DNA of 64,000 nucleotides from the NCBI GenBank assembly GCA_902570785.1, contig CACFZK010000001.1:1-64000 (forward strand), read 5' to 3'. The DNA is from an uncultured Pelagibacteraceae bacterium (GTDB lineage Bacteria > Pseudomonadota > Alphaproteobacteria > Pelagibacterales > Pelagibacteraceae). The position numbers and the translations under genes are program-made. The notes under the pieces are model-generated. The model was not told the origin of the DNA, did not search any database, and saw nothing but the letters and a program-made list of their open reading frames with translations. Positions 21,491 to 30,844 of this stretch are shown one piece after another; positions within the stretch are counted from its first letter, which is position 1, and every line of letters begins with the position of its first letter.

Positions 21491-22259
21491 TTCACATTGC
21501 CATCTAGATAACGAAAAACTTCAGCCAAGAATTAAGGAAATCATTGATAATGCTGAAAAATGTAATGTAAAGTATATGCTTACTATTTGCACTGACAATG
21601 AAAGTTTTAAGAAAATTATTGATATCTTAGAGACTTATAAAAATGTTTTTGGTACCTACGGTATACACCCACATGAGGCAAATAAATATAAGGATATTAC
21701 AATTGAAAATATTAGCAACCAACTATTAAAAAATAAAAAAATTATTGGAGTAGGCGAGAGTGGACTGGACTTTTATTATAATCATTCAGATGCAAATATA
21801 CAAAAAAAGGTTTTTTTAAAACATATTCAATCTTGCCAAGAAACATCCAAACCATTAATAGTCCACTCTAGAAATGCTGAAAAAGATACTTTAGAAATTT
21901 TATCCTCTGAGAAGAAAAATAAAAATTTTGAAGTTTTAATGCATTGTTTTACAGGAAGTAAAGAATTTGCGAATAGATTAACCGATATTGATTGTTATTT
22001 TTCTGCTAGCGGAGTTATTACTTTTAAAAAAAGCACAGAATTAGCAAAGACATTTAAATCAATACCAAATGACAAAATATTGGTTGAAACAGACTCTCCA
22101 TATCTATCACCGGAACCATTGAGAGGAAAAGTAAATCAACCTTCAAATATTGTGCATACAGTTAAATTTATTTCATTATTAAAAGGTACTACGAAAGAGG
22201 ATGTGGAAAAATTTACTACTAATAATTTTCAAAAATTATTTAAAACAAATATAAAATGA
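21480..22259 (+). CDS. tatD: TatD-family metal-dependent hydrolase
   Basis: MIIDSHCHLD, YGIHPHEA, GVGESGLDFYYN, LVETDSPYLSPEP. Confidence 0.95.
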   Translation: MIIDSHCHLDNEKLQPRIKEIIDNAEKCNVKYMLTICTDNESFKKIIDILETYKNVFGTYGIHPHEANKYKDITIENISNQLLKNKKIIGVGESGLDFYYNHSDANIQKKVFLKHIQSCQETSKPLIVHSRNAEKDTLEILSSEKKNKNFEVLMHCFTGSKEFANRLTDIDCYFSASGVITFKKSTELAKTFKSIPNDKILVETDSPYLSPEPLRGKVNQPSNIVHTVKFISLLKGTTKEDVEKFTTNNFQKLFKTNIK

Positions 22260-23023
22260 CCAAAATTACAATTTTAGGATGCGGTAGCTCCTTAGGATCT
22301 CCTTGGATTACTAATTATTGGGGCAAATTAAATAAAAAAAATAAATTTAATTTTCGGACAAGGTGTTCAGCTCATATTAAAAAAGGTGACTTATCTATTT
22401 TAATAGATACTTCACCAGATATAAAAAAACAAATACTTGATAATAAAATAAAAAATATTGATTGTGTTTTGTATACCCATGAACATGCAGATCAAACAAG
22501 TGGAATATTCGAGTTAAGACCTTTTTTTTGGAAAAATAAAAAGCCCATTGATATTTATGCAAATAAAAAATGTTTAAAACTTATTAAGGAAAAATATGAT
22601 TACTGTTTTTATGGTGGTGGTGGATACATTCCAATAATAAAAGGAAATTTATTAAAAAATAGTCTCATAATAAAAAAGAAAAATACTGAAATTAAATTCA
22701 AATCTTTTCTAATAAACCATGGTCTTATCAAAGCATCTGCTTTCGTGTTTGATAAAGTTGCTTATTTAAGTGATTGTAATGGTATAAATAAAAAAGATTA
22801 TAAAAATCTTAGTAATCTAAAATATTTGATAATTGACTGTCTAAAAATTAATCCTCATCCTTCTCATTTTAATTTAGATCAGGCCATTCAAGTAAGTAAT
22901 TTATTAAAACCTAAGAAAACAATTCTTACCAATCTTCACACAGATTTAGACTATAATTTTCTAAAAAAAAACCTCCCAAAACATATAAGGCCCGCTTATG
23001 ATGGTCTTTCCTTAAATATCTGA
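22256..23023 (+). CDS. MBL-fold metallohydrolase (PhnP/RNase Z-like)
   Basis: GCGSSLGSPW, ILIDTSPDIKKQ, YTHEHADQTSGI, NLHTDLDY. Confidence 0.9.
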   Translation: MTKITILGCGSSLGSPWITNYWGKLNKKNKFNFRTRCSAHIKKGDLSILIDTSPDIKKQILDNKIKNIDCVLYTHEHADQTSGIFELRPFFWKNKKPIDIYANKKCLKLIKEKYDYCFYGGGGYIPIIKGNLLKNSLIIKKKNTEIKFKSFLINHGLIKASAFVFDKVAYLSDCNGINKKDYKNLSNLKYLIIDCLKINPHPSHFNLDQAIQVSNLLKPKKTILTNLHTDLDYNFLKKNLPKHIRPAYDGLSLNI

Positions 23024-23024
23024 T

Positions 23025-23570
23025 TTACTGACTTAAAGCTTTTTCAATAACTTTGATAAATTTATTAGATGTAGGATTTGTCATTGAGGCAAAAGTGTCA
23101 AAGACTTTACCATTTTTATCTACAATAATTTTATGAAAGTTCCATTTAGGCACAGACTTTGAACCGTAAGTTTCTTTTGCCCATTTATAAAAAGGATGAG
23201 CATTTGAACCTCTAACTTCTTCTTTTTGGGTCATTGGAAAACTTATTCCAAATTTTGCCTCACAAAAATTTTTAACCTCTTCATTGGTTTGAAATTCCTG
23301 ATTAAAACTACTTGAAGGAACTCCAATTACGACTAATCCTTTTTCTTGATATTTTTCCCATATAGTTTGTAAATCTTCATACTGAGATGTAAAACCACAT
23401 TTGCTGGCTACATTAGTAATTACTATGACTTTATTTTTAAAGTCAGATAATTTTATCTCTTCACCATCTAAATCTTTGAATGAATATTCGTAAGCAATAT
23501 TAATATTGGCTTTAGAACTGTTTATACCGAATAAAGATATCATAAATAAAATTATTAAAGTTTTTCTCAT
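23025..23570 (-). CDS. Glutathione peroxidase family protein (Cys type, signal peptide)
   Basis: ITNVASKCGFTSQYEDLQ, WNFHKIIVDKNGKV. Confidence 0.93.
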   Translation of the reverse strand: MRKTLIILFMISLFGINSSKANINIAYEYSFKDLDGEEIKLSDFKNKVIVITNVASKCGFTSQYEDLQTIWEKYQEKGLVVIGVPSSSFNQEFQTNEEVKNFCEAKFGISFPMTQKEEVRGSNAHPFYKWAKETYGSKSVPKWNFHKIIVDKNGKVFDTFASMTNPTSNKFIKVIEKALSQ

Positions 23571-24748
23571 TATTTTTTTGAACCAAAAAAGATCAAACTA
23601 TATCCAAAAATAGTCGATAACAATGAGCCAAGTAGCACACCTATCTTAACTCCGTCCATATGTGTTTCTGCGCCAACAAAAGCCAAATTTCCCACAAACA
23701 AACTCATTGTAAAACCAATGCCTGTTAAAACTCCAACACCGTATAATTTTAACCAATCTGAATTATTTGGCATTTCAGCTAATTTTAGTTTTATTGATAA
23801 ATATGAAAAAATAAATACTCCAATTTGTTTTCCAAAAAACAAACCGCATAAGATACCTAGTGGAACGGGATTAAGTAAACTTTGAAATGTTAAGCCTTCA
23901 AGTGAAACACCTGCGTTTGCAAAAGCAAAAATCGGCATTATTCCAAAAGCCACATATGGTGAAATAGCATGTTCAAGTTTTAATAATAGTGAGTTCGTAT
24001 GTTTTTTTTTGTTACTTTTATGTGGTATTGTCAAAGCTAATATAACTCCTGCTATTGTTGCATGTATGCCTGAAACATGTGTGAATTCCCAAAGAAATAT
24101 TCCAACAATTAAATATGGAATAAAATTTCTTACATTAAATTTATTTAATATTAATAAAACCATCAAACATCCAAGCATTAAAAGTAAGTAAAAGTATTGA
24201 ATTTCACCAGAATAGAAAAATGCAATGATTACTATTGCACCTAGATCATCAATGATTGCTAATGCCGTCAGAAAAACTTTTAAAGAAAGAGGCACTCTTT
24301 TTCCTAATAAAGATAACACTCCTAATGAAAAAGCAATATCAGTAGCCGAAGGTATTGCCCATCCATTAAGTGTTTCAGCATCTTTGAAATTTATAGCAAC
24401 ATAAATTAAAGCTGGTACAACCATTCCACCTACAGCAGCAATGATTGGGAGCATCGCTTGCTTTGGATTTGATAACTCACCCTGTATAAATTCTCTTTTT
24501 ATTTCTAAGGATACCAAAAAAAAGAAAATAGCCATTAGAACGTCGTTTATCCAATGAAGCACACTTAACTTTAGACTAAAAGCACCAAAACCTAATTTTA
24601 AATAAGAGTTTAAAATATCAAAATAAGCCGTACTTAGGTCCGAGTTGCTAATTAATAATGCAATTATAGCTGCAAATAGTAATACGAGACCGGATGCTGC
24701 TTCTAGTTTAAAAAACCACTTAAATGGCTTTGAAATATATTGTATCAT
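23570..24748 (-). CDS. nhaA: Na+/H+ antiporter NhaA (start re-set from 24886 to MIQYISKPF)
   Basis: IPSATDIAFSLGVLSLLGKRVPLSLKVFLTALAIIDDLGAIVIIAFFYS. Confidence 0.95.
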   Translation of the reverse strand: MIQYISKPFKWFFKLEAASGLVLLFAAIIALLISNSDLSTAYFDILNSYLKLGFGAFSLKLSVLHWINDVLMAIFFFLVSLEIKREFIQGELSNPKQAMLPIIAAVGGMVVPALIYVAINFKDAETLNGWAIPSATDIAFSLGVLSLLGKRVPLSLKVFLTALAIIDDLGAIVIIAFFYSGEIQYFYLLLMLGCLMVLLILNKFNVRNFIPYLIVGIFLWEFTHVSGIHATIAGVILALTIPHKSNKKKHTNSLLLKLEHAISPYVAFGIMPIFAFANAGVSLEGLTFQSLLNPVPLGILCGLFFGKQIGVFIFSYLSIKLKLAEMPNNSDWLKLYGVGVLTGIGFTMSLFVGNLAFVGAETHMDGVKIGVLLGSLLSTIFGYSLIFFGSKK

Positions 24749-24759
24749 CTTAAATTCGT

Positions 24760-25626
24760 ATGAAATTAGATATTTCCCTTTATATACCTGTATACAACGG
24801 TGAAAGTACAATTGAAAGAGTTTTAAAAAGCGCATTAAAATTAGATCCTGGACCCAATGAAATAATTGTCGTAAATGATGGATCAACAGATGATACTCTC
24901 AAAATACTCAATAAATATAAGAACGAAATTAAAATAATTAACAATATAGAGAACAAAGGTTTGGCATATTCAAGAAATATTGGAATTGAAAAAGCATTAA
25001 ATGAAAATGTTGCTTCTATAGACTCAGATGTGGAAGTGTCTAGTACTTGGCTTAAAGAATTGAATGATACTAAAAATAAGTTTAATAGCGCAATGTCTGG
25101 CTCAAAATTAATTGAAAAATTAAAAGATGAAAACATATATAATATGTGGAGGCATATATACGCAACCCAAAATTCTTTTGGAAATGTTGATATTGGTAAT
25201 CTTGGTAGACCTCTATCTGGTTCGAATACACTTCTATCCAAGTCAATTTGGAGAGAAATAGGTGGCTATGAAATTCAATACAAAACTAACGGAGAGGACT
25301 CAAATTTTTGTCAAAAATTATTAAACTTAAATTATAAAACAAGTTATTGTTCTCAGGCTAAATGTTATCATTTAAGAAATGACAACTTAAAATCTTTATT
25401 AGATGCATCAAGGAGAGGCTATATCAGTGGGGCTGGGCTTAAAAAGCCAACATTGATGCGTTTTATGCAAAGATCAATAAGACATACAAAAGGATATCTA
25501 AAAAACGCTGTTAAAGATGCTACAAAATTAAGATTTGCTATGATGTACGTTGGTTTTAGAATTTGTTGGAATCACATAAATAAAGAATTTATCGGTTTAA
25601 TTAAAAATAAATCAAATTATGTTTGA
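24760..25626 (+). CDS. Glycosyltransferase family 2
   Basis: SLYIPVYNGESTIERVLKSAL, IIVVNDGSTDDTL, NGEDSNFCQKL. Confidence 0.9.
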   Translation: MKLDISLYIPVYNGESTIERVLKSALKLDPGPNEIIVVNDGSTDDTLKILNKYKNEIKIINNIENKGLAYSRNIGIEKALNENVASIDSDVEVSSTWLKELNDTKNKFNSAMSGSKLIEKLKDENIYNMWRHIYATQNSFGNVDIGNLGRPLSGSNTLLSKSIWREIGGYEIQYKTNGEDSNFCQKLLNLNYKTSYCSQAKCYHLRNDNLKSLLDASRRGYISGAGLKKPTLMRFMQRSIRHTKGYLKNAVKDATKLRFAMMYVGFRICWNHINKEFIGLIKNKSNYV

Positions 25627-25632
25627 AGTGAG

Positions 25633-25908
25633 TTGAGTTTGTTTTACGTTTATTTAATTATAAGTGAGAAATATAAAAATTTTAAAACATATGTAGGATA
25701 TACGAATAATTTAAAAAAAAGGTTAATCAAACACAACTCGAACAAAGGGGCAAAAAGTACAAGAGGAAGGATTTGGAAAGTAATTTTTAAAAAAAAATTT
25801 GAAACAAAAAAATTAGCTTTAAAATATGAACATTTTCTAAAAAAAAATAAATTATTAAGGAGTAAAATTAAAAACAAATATGTCAACAAAACACGTAGTA
25901 ATACTTAA
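25633..25908 (+). CDS. GIY-YIG nuclease domain protein (YhbQ-like)
   Basis: FYVYLIISEKYKNFKTYVGYTNNLKKRLIKHN. Confidence 0.83.
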   Translation: MSLFYVYLIISEKYKNFKTYVGYTNNLKKRLIKHNSNKGAKSTRGRIWKVIFKKKFETKKLALKYEHFLKKNKLLRSKIKNKYVNKTRSNT

Positions 25909-26914
25909 AAATGATGCAGTAGGGGATTTGGTTCACAGTTTAAATGGAATTTATAATATTATAAATAATACTGAAGTTGATAAGATTACCATATTTGTAT
26001 CGAAATTAAGTAAAAAATTTAATTTTTTATTTGATAACCCAAAAGTTCATATCAAAGTTATAAATTATAACTTATCGATAAATGAAAAAATTAAATTATT
26101 TTTTTTCATATTGAGTAACAAAATTAATAAAATATATATTTTAGCTCCAAAGAATTTTTTTTATTATCTTCCAATATTTTTTTTTAATATTAAATTTTAT
26201 GCATTATGTGTAGATAATATTAAAGGATACAAAAGGCCTTCATCTTTTTTAAGAAGATTTTTGTATAAATTTGTTATAAATGATAGGGCGGCACAATTTA
26301 AAAGGTTATCTACTGAAAAAATTCAATCTAAATTAACATCTGACAATAATGTGTTTAATAATAAATTTAGTATAAATATTAAAAAAAGTGATCTTTTAAA
26401 AAAAAGTTTACCAGAAAATTATATTTACTTTCATGCAAAAAGAAAAATCCTTAATGAGCTGGGGTGGGGTATTAATGAATTAAAAATACTTTTTGAAGAA
26501 ATTTTAAAATACACAAATTATTTAGTTGTAACAAAAGATATTGAAATAGATGAAAATACAAAGATTTTCAAAGAAAATTTTAATTCATTTGATTTTAAAA
26601 CACTAAAGTTTATAGATAATTCACAAAAAATTATTTTTTTTGATAATATTGATGGTGAAGATTTATATAATACTATTATTAATTCAAAAAAAGTTATTGC
26701 ATTTCATGGCATGATGACAAATTTAGCATCAATAAATAAACACAAAGTTTTAGATTTATTTCATTGCAATATAAATAATTGGGATGATTATCGAAATTAT
26801 CGTAATTCATTTTATGAATTTAAACCTAGTTACAAAGGATATGATTTTACCATTCCAAGTAAAAATATACAAAAAACTCTAAAAAAAATTAGGTATTCTT
26901 TAAAAAATGAATAA
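25880..26914 (+). CDS. Glycosyltransferase family 9-like (heptosyltransferase-like)
   Basis: HVVILKNDAVGDLVHSLNGIYNII N-terminus, FHGMMTNLASINKHKVLDLF. Confidence 0.68.
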   Translation: MSTKHVVILKNDAVGDLVHSLNGIYNIINNTEVDKITIFVSKLSKKFNFLFDNPKVHIKVINYNLSINEKIKLFFFILSNKINKIYILAPKNFFYYLPIFFFNIKFYALCVDNIKGYKRPSSFLRRFLYKFVINDRAAQFKRLSTEKIQSKLTSDNNVFNNKFSINIKKSDLLKKSLPENYIYFHAKRKILNELGWGINELKILFEEILKYTNYLVVTKDIEIDENTKIFKENFNSFDFKTLKFIDNSQKIIFFDNIDGEDLYNTIINSKKVIAFHGMMTNLASINKHKVLDLFHCNINNWDDYRNYRNSFYEFKPSYKGYDFTIPSKNIQKTLKKIRYSLKNE

Positions 26915-27818
26915 CAAATTAATAGTAAGACTTTCTAACAATTTAGGAAATCAAATGTTTATGTATGCATCTGCTTATGTATTTGCAAAAAAATTAAATA
27001 GAGAGTTCTTTTATGATGATGAAACAGCTTATCAAGGCAGCAGTTTATATAATTATAATTTAGACATATTTAAAATTTCATCTACTAGAGCACCCGAAAA
27101 TCTTAAATTCTTGAACAAATTTGGCTATGTTAAAAGAAAATTCTTAAAATATTTAGATAATTTTAATTCAAGAAAAATGTTTTATATTGAACCTCGAGAT
27201 CATAATAAAAATACCTCTTTTAATGACAAAATTCTCAATGGAAATTATAATGATAAATTATTTGTTGAAGGACATTTTGAGTCAGAAAAATACTTTAATT
27301 CACACATTAATGATATTAAAAGTGAATTTAGATTTAAAAATTACAAATCTTTCGAAAATAATCAGCTTTATAAAGATATAAAAAACTCAGAATCTGTATC
27401 TATATGTATAAGACAAAATCGTTTTTCTGAGAGAAAAAGAGCTATTACTATCAAGGATGAAGAAAATTCATTAATTTTTACAGAAGATCAGGTAAAATAT
27501 ATAGAAAAATCCATGAATATAATTAAGTCTAAAGTTACAAAACCTAAATTTTTTTTATGGTCAAATGATCTTAAAAAACTTAATAATTATTTTCCTGATA
27601 GTCAATTCACGTCTGTATCAACAAATAAGGTAGATTTTGATCTTTTTCTAATGTCACAAACAAAGCATTCTATCGTTATTCCATCGTCATTTAATTGGTG
27701 GGGGGCTTGGTTAGGAAAATCTAGCAAAAGTATTGTTATTAGGCCAACTAATGATCATTTCAGTAATTTTAATATTAACAATAAAGATTTTTGGCCAAAA
27801 GATTGGCTGGTAGTTTAA
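26907..27818 (+). CDS. Glycosyltransferase family 11-like (alpha-1,2-fucosyltransferase family)
   Basis: LIVRLSNNLGNQMFMYASAYVFAKKLNREF, FVEGHFESEKYF, IPSSFNWWGAWLG. Confidence 0.82.
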   Translation: MNNKLIVRLSNNLGNQMFMYASAYVFAKKLNREFFYDDETAYQGSSLYNYNLDIFKISSTRAPENLKFLNKFGYVKRKFLKYLDNFNSRKMFYIEPRDHNKNTSFNDKILNGNYNDKLFVEGHFESEKYFNSHINDIKSEFRFKNYKSFENNQLYKDIKNSESVSICIRQNRFSERKRAITIKDEENSLIFTEDQVKYIEKSMNIIKSKVTKPKFFLWSNDLKKLNNYFPDSQFTSVSTNKVDFDLFLMSQTKHSIVIPSSFNWWGAWLGKSSKSIVIRPTNDHFSNFNINNKDFWPKDWLVV

Positions 27819-28504
27819 TGTCAAATCTCAAAAAACTCTCACAACTTTATAAAGCTAACAAATTTGAGTTAGGCTACATCGATGTGTATGAAAAATATTT
27901 TGAAAATATTAAAGATAAAGAATTGAAAATATTAGAAATCGGAATTGACAAGGGGCCAAGTTTAAAGGTTTGGAGTGATTATTTCAAGAATTCAAAAATT
28001 ATTGGTTTAGATATTAAACCTGTTAATCTTGATATTAAAAATGTTGAACTTTTTTTTGGAGACCAAACTGATACGAAATTTCTTACTAAAATTGTAAATA
28101 AATATAAATATTTTGACATAATAATTGATGATGGAAGTCATATTTCCAAAGATGTCATAAAGTCTTTTAATTTTTTGTTTGATTACCTAAACGATGGTGG
28201 ATTATATTTCATAGAAGATTTACATTATTCCTATTATCCAAGATATGGTGGAAGTCGATTAAATCTTAACAAAAAAGGAACTTCTATGAATTTTTTAAAA
28301 TCTTTAACCGATTCAATAAACTATGAAAATTATGATCGTCCATTTTATAAAAAAGATAAATTTAATGGAAAAATTAATAATATAAATTTTTATCAGAATA
28401 TATGCGTAATATCTAAAAATCCTAGTAAAATTTATTTATATAAAGAAAGACCTAAAACATCTATTTTTGAAAAGATTAAAAAACTATTTTCAAAACTATT
28501 TTAA
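27818..28504 (+). CDS. Class I SAM-dependent methyltransferase (TylF/CmcI-like; start re-set from 27791)
   Basis: LKILEIGIDKGPSLKVWSDYF, DIIIDDGSHISKDVI, GGLYFIEDLHYSYYPRYGG. Confidence 0.75.
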   Translation: MSNLKKLSQLYKANKFELGYIDVYEKYFENIKDKELKILEIGIDKGPSLKVWSDYFKNSKIIGLDIKPVNLDIKNVELFFGDQTDTKFLTKIVNKYKYFDIIIDDGSHISKDVIKSFNFLFDYLNDGGLYFIEDLHYSYYPRYGGSRLNLNKKGTSMNFLKSLTDSINYENYDRPFYKKDKFNGKINNINFYQNICVISKNPSKIYLYKERPKTSIFEKIKKLFSKLF

Positions 28505-28510
28505 TTTAAT

Positions 28511-29221
28511 TTAAATGATTTGTTTTGAATTTAAAAATTCTTTATACAATCGTATATCAAATTGATTGTATTTACTTATCAATTCTATGTCTTTTTTTTC
28601 TAATTTATCTCTTGGAGCTATATAATTATTTATATATTTAACATCACTAGGTTTAATATTAAGTTTTTTTGATAATGACTTAAGCTCTAACTCGAGATTA
28701 TTAAAATCTATTACAAAATAAAAATTTTTAAGATTATTTTTCGCAATATTAAACAATTCTTCATTTAGATCCAAATTTAAATTACCGTTTATGAATTTAC
28801 ACATTCCATTCCTTACTCTCCAATCATTCATTAGATAAAACTCCAATCCTTCTTTAGCATGTATATGAAATGGAAGTGTTCTAAATTTTTTTTGAATAGT
28901 ATAACTAGAATGTACTCTGTCTATTGGATTTCTAATTGATGTTATATATTTAAATTTATTTGGATTACATGATAGAGATACCGCACTATGATGTACTCCA
29001 CTAAAAAAATCTTTGCTATTTTCTAATAAATAACTGTGTACAGTTGAACCTCCTGATCTTGGTATATGAACCAAGCTAAATTGATTTTTTTTAAAAACAT
29101 AATTGTTATTATAGATATTTGAATATTTTCTTTGATATAGATCAAATTTTGTTGTTTTAAATAGTCTATCAGAAACTTTAGCTGTAAATCTTTCAAATTC
29201 TTTTTTAATTTTGTTAATCAT
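28511..29221 (-). CDS. Sulfotransferase family protein
   Basis: FSLVHIPRSGGSTVHSYL (5'-PSB loop), ITSIRNPIDRVHSSYTI (3'-PB motif). Confidence 0.78.
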   Translation of the reverse strand: MINKIKKEFERFTAKVSDRLFKTTKFDLYQRKYSNIYNNNYVFKKNQFSLVHIPRSGGSTVHSYLLENSKDFFSGVHHSAVSLSCNPNKFKYITSIRNPIDRVHSSYTIQKKFRTLPFHIHAKEGLEFYLMNDWRVRNGMCKFINGNLNLDLNEELFNIAKNNLKNFYFVIDFNNLELELKSLSKKLNIKPSDVKYINNYIAPRDKLEKKDIELISKYNQFDIRLYKEFLNSKQII

Positions 29222-30178
29222 TTAAATCTTAATTTTATTTAAAGCATTATTTTTAAATAAATTTGCTTCCTTAATGTATCTTCTTACCATTTGAGTTGTT
29301 TTGTGTCCTGTCATAGCCATGATGCTTCTCTCGTCTGCGCCCGACTCTGCTGTTACAGTTGCAAAGCCAGATCTTAAACTATGTCCTGAAAAGTTTTGAT
29401 TGTCTATACCAGCTATTTCCAAATATCGTTTAATTATTAAAACTACTGTTTGGTCTGTTAATCTATGTTTTGTAAGAGAATTTCCTTTTGCAAATCTTCT
29501 AAAAATTGGACCATCTTTAATCTTTGATAATTCTAGCCATTTCTTTAAATGAAATACTGGACAATATTTTGTATTAGAGAAGTAGGGCAGGCCCTTGATC
29601 ATACCCTCTCCAAATTGATCAGTTTTTGATCTTCTGAGGGTTATTTTTAACCCTTCGGGTACAAATTCAAGATCATCGTAATCAATAGATATTAATTCAG
29701 TTCTTCTAAATCCACCACCAAAACCAGTTAATATAATTGTTTTGTCTCTAATCTTTTTAATTTCTTCTGCTTTATCTTCGTCTATTACTTTAACTATTGC
29801 TTTTAAATGATTGATTAATAATGGTTTTTTACCCTTTTGAATGCTTCCTTTTTTACGTTTAATTCCCATAAGGTTTTCAATAATAATTGGATGTTTTGTA
29901 TCAAGATAATGTCCTTTATGTTTATGGATCATGCTTATAGATACCAATCTGCGCCTTAGGGTACTCATTTTAGCGTTTTTATTAGTCAAATAAGTTAAAT
30001 ATAAAGCGACAATTTTAGGTTCTGTTGGCAATGACTTAAAACCGTGCTTAGAGCAGAAGGCGCCAAAATCTTTAAAATCTGATCTATAAGCTCTGATTGT
30101 GTTTTCGGCTTTAGAACTTTTAAGATTTTTTAAAGTTTCTTCATGTAAAGCTTTTAGGTCTGTAACTAGTTTATTCAT
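29222..30178 (-). CDS. Tyrosine recombinase / integrase (start re-set from 30199 to MNKLVTDL)
   Basis: GFGGGFRRTELISIDYDDLE (Arg), GHSLRSGFAT (HxxR), MTGHKTTQMVRRYIKEA (H...Y). Confidence 0.93.
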   Translation of the reverse strand: MNKLVTDLKALHEETLKNLKSSKAENTIRAYRSDFKDFGAFCSKHGFKSLPTEPKIVALYLTYLTNKNAKMSTLRRRLVSISMIHKHKGHYLDTKHPIIIENLMGIKRKKGSIQKGKKPLLINHLKAIVKVIDEDKAEEIKKIRDKTIILTGFGGGFRRTELISIDYDDLEFVPEGLKITLRRSKTDQFGEGMIKGLPYFSNTKYCPVFHLKKWLELSKIKDGPIFRRFAKGNSLTKHRLTDQTVVLIIKRYLEIAGIDNQNFSGHSLRSGFATVTAESGADERSIMAMTGHKTTQMVRRYIKEANLFKNNALNKIKI

Positions 30179-30190
30179 ATCTATTACTAT

Positions 30191-30209
30191 TGATAACAAT
30201 TAATTATCA
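30191..30209. promoter_or_regulatory. Imperfect dyad TGATAACAATTAATTATCA upstream of integrase start (candidate operator)
   Basis: 6-bp TGATAA/TTATCA arms read directly. Confidence 0.25.
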
Positions 30210-30274
30210 TTAGTAATATATTAAATGATTTTATATGTCAACAACTATAAAAGCTTAATTATATAAATTTCAAA

Positions 30275-30439
30275 ATGATAAAATATATTATTTTAGGTCT
30301 ATCAATTCCAATTATAGCTTTTTATTTTATGTACCGTTGGGAAAAGCTTAAGAATAAAAGCAAAAATTTAACGTTAATAACTGGTGTGGGCGTTTCAATA
30401 GTCGGGATTCTATTAATAATAGCCCTTTTAATTGATTAG
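30275..30439 (+). CDS. Small two-TM membrane protein, 54 aa (absent from supplied ORF track)
   Basis: MIKYIILGLSIPIIAFYFMYRWEKLKNKSKNLTLITGVGVSIVGILLIIALLID*; ends 3 nt before the next ORF. Confidence 0.6.
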   Translation: MIKYIILGLSIPIIAFYFMYRWEKLKNKSKNLTLITGVGVSIVGILLIIALLID

Positions 30440-30442
30440 TTT

Positions 30443-30844
30443 ATGTTTGAAAGTAGGAAAAGAGTTATTTTAGATAGAGGTCCAAGTTGGCCAGATTACG
30501 ATAAAGCAGAGCCTTTTATGATAAGGTACTACTTGCTATTTCGCAAAAGACCTAAGTGGTTTCCGTTTAATATATTGGTTCACAAGATACTCAAAGGAGA
30601 TAGAGGAGATTTACATGATCATTATTGGTCCTATATAACAATAATTTTAAGAGGTGGTTATTGGGAAACTAACGATAAAGGGACTTTTTGGAGAGGCCCG
30701 GGTTACATCGGTTTTAGAAAAAACACTGATAAACACAGTCTTAAACTTAAAGACAACAATCCAGCATGGACAATCATGTTAGTTGGCCCCCACCACTCTA
30801 CTAAAACAAGCTCAAAATATCAAAATGAAGTTAAAAGGAACTGA
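30443..30844 (+). CDS. Conserved hypothetical, cupin-like
   Basis: GDLHDHYWSYITIILRGGYWETND...GPGYIGFRKNTDKHSLKL, cupin-like spacing. Confidence 0.55.
   Translation: MFESRKRVILDRGPSWPDYDKAEPFMIRYYLLFRKRPKWFPFNILVHKILKGDRGDLHDHYWSYITIILRGGYWETNDKGTFWRGPGYIGFRKNTDKHSLKLKDNNPAWTIMLVGPHHSTKTSSKYQNEVKRN

Noticed and set aside
29222-30199. Integrase as evidence for a prophage
   Set aside because: No capsid, terminase, portal, tail or lysis genes are found in the window; only glycan-modification genes are adjacent.
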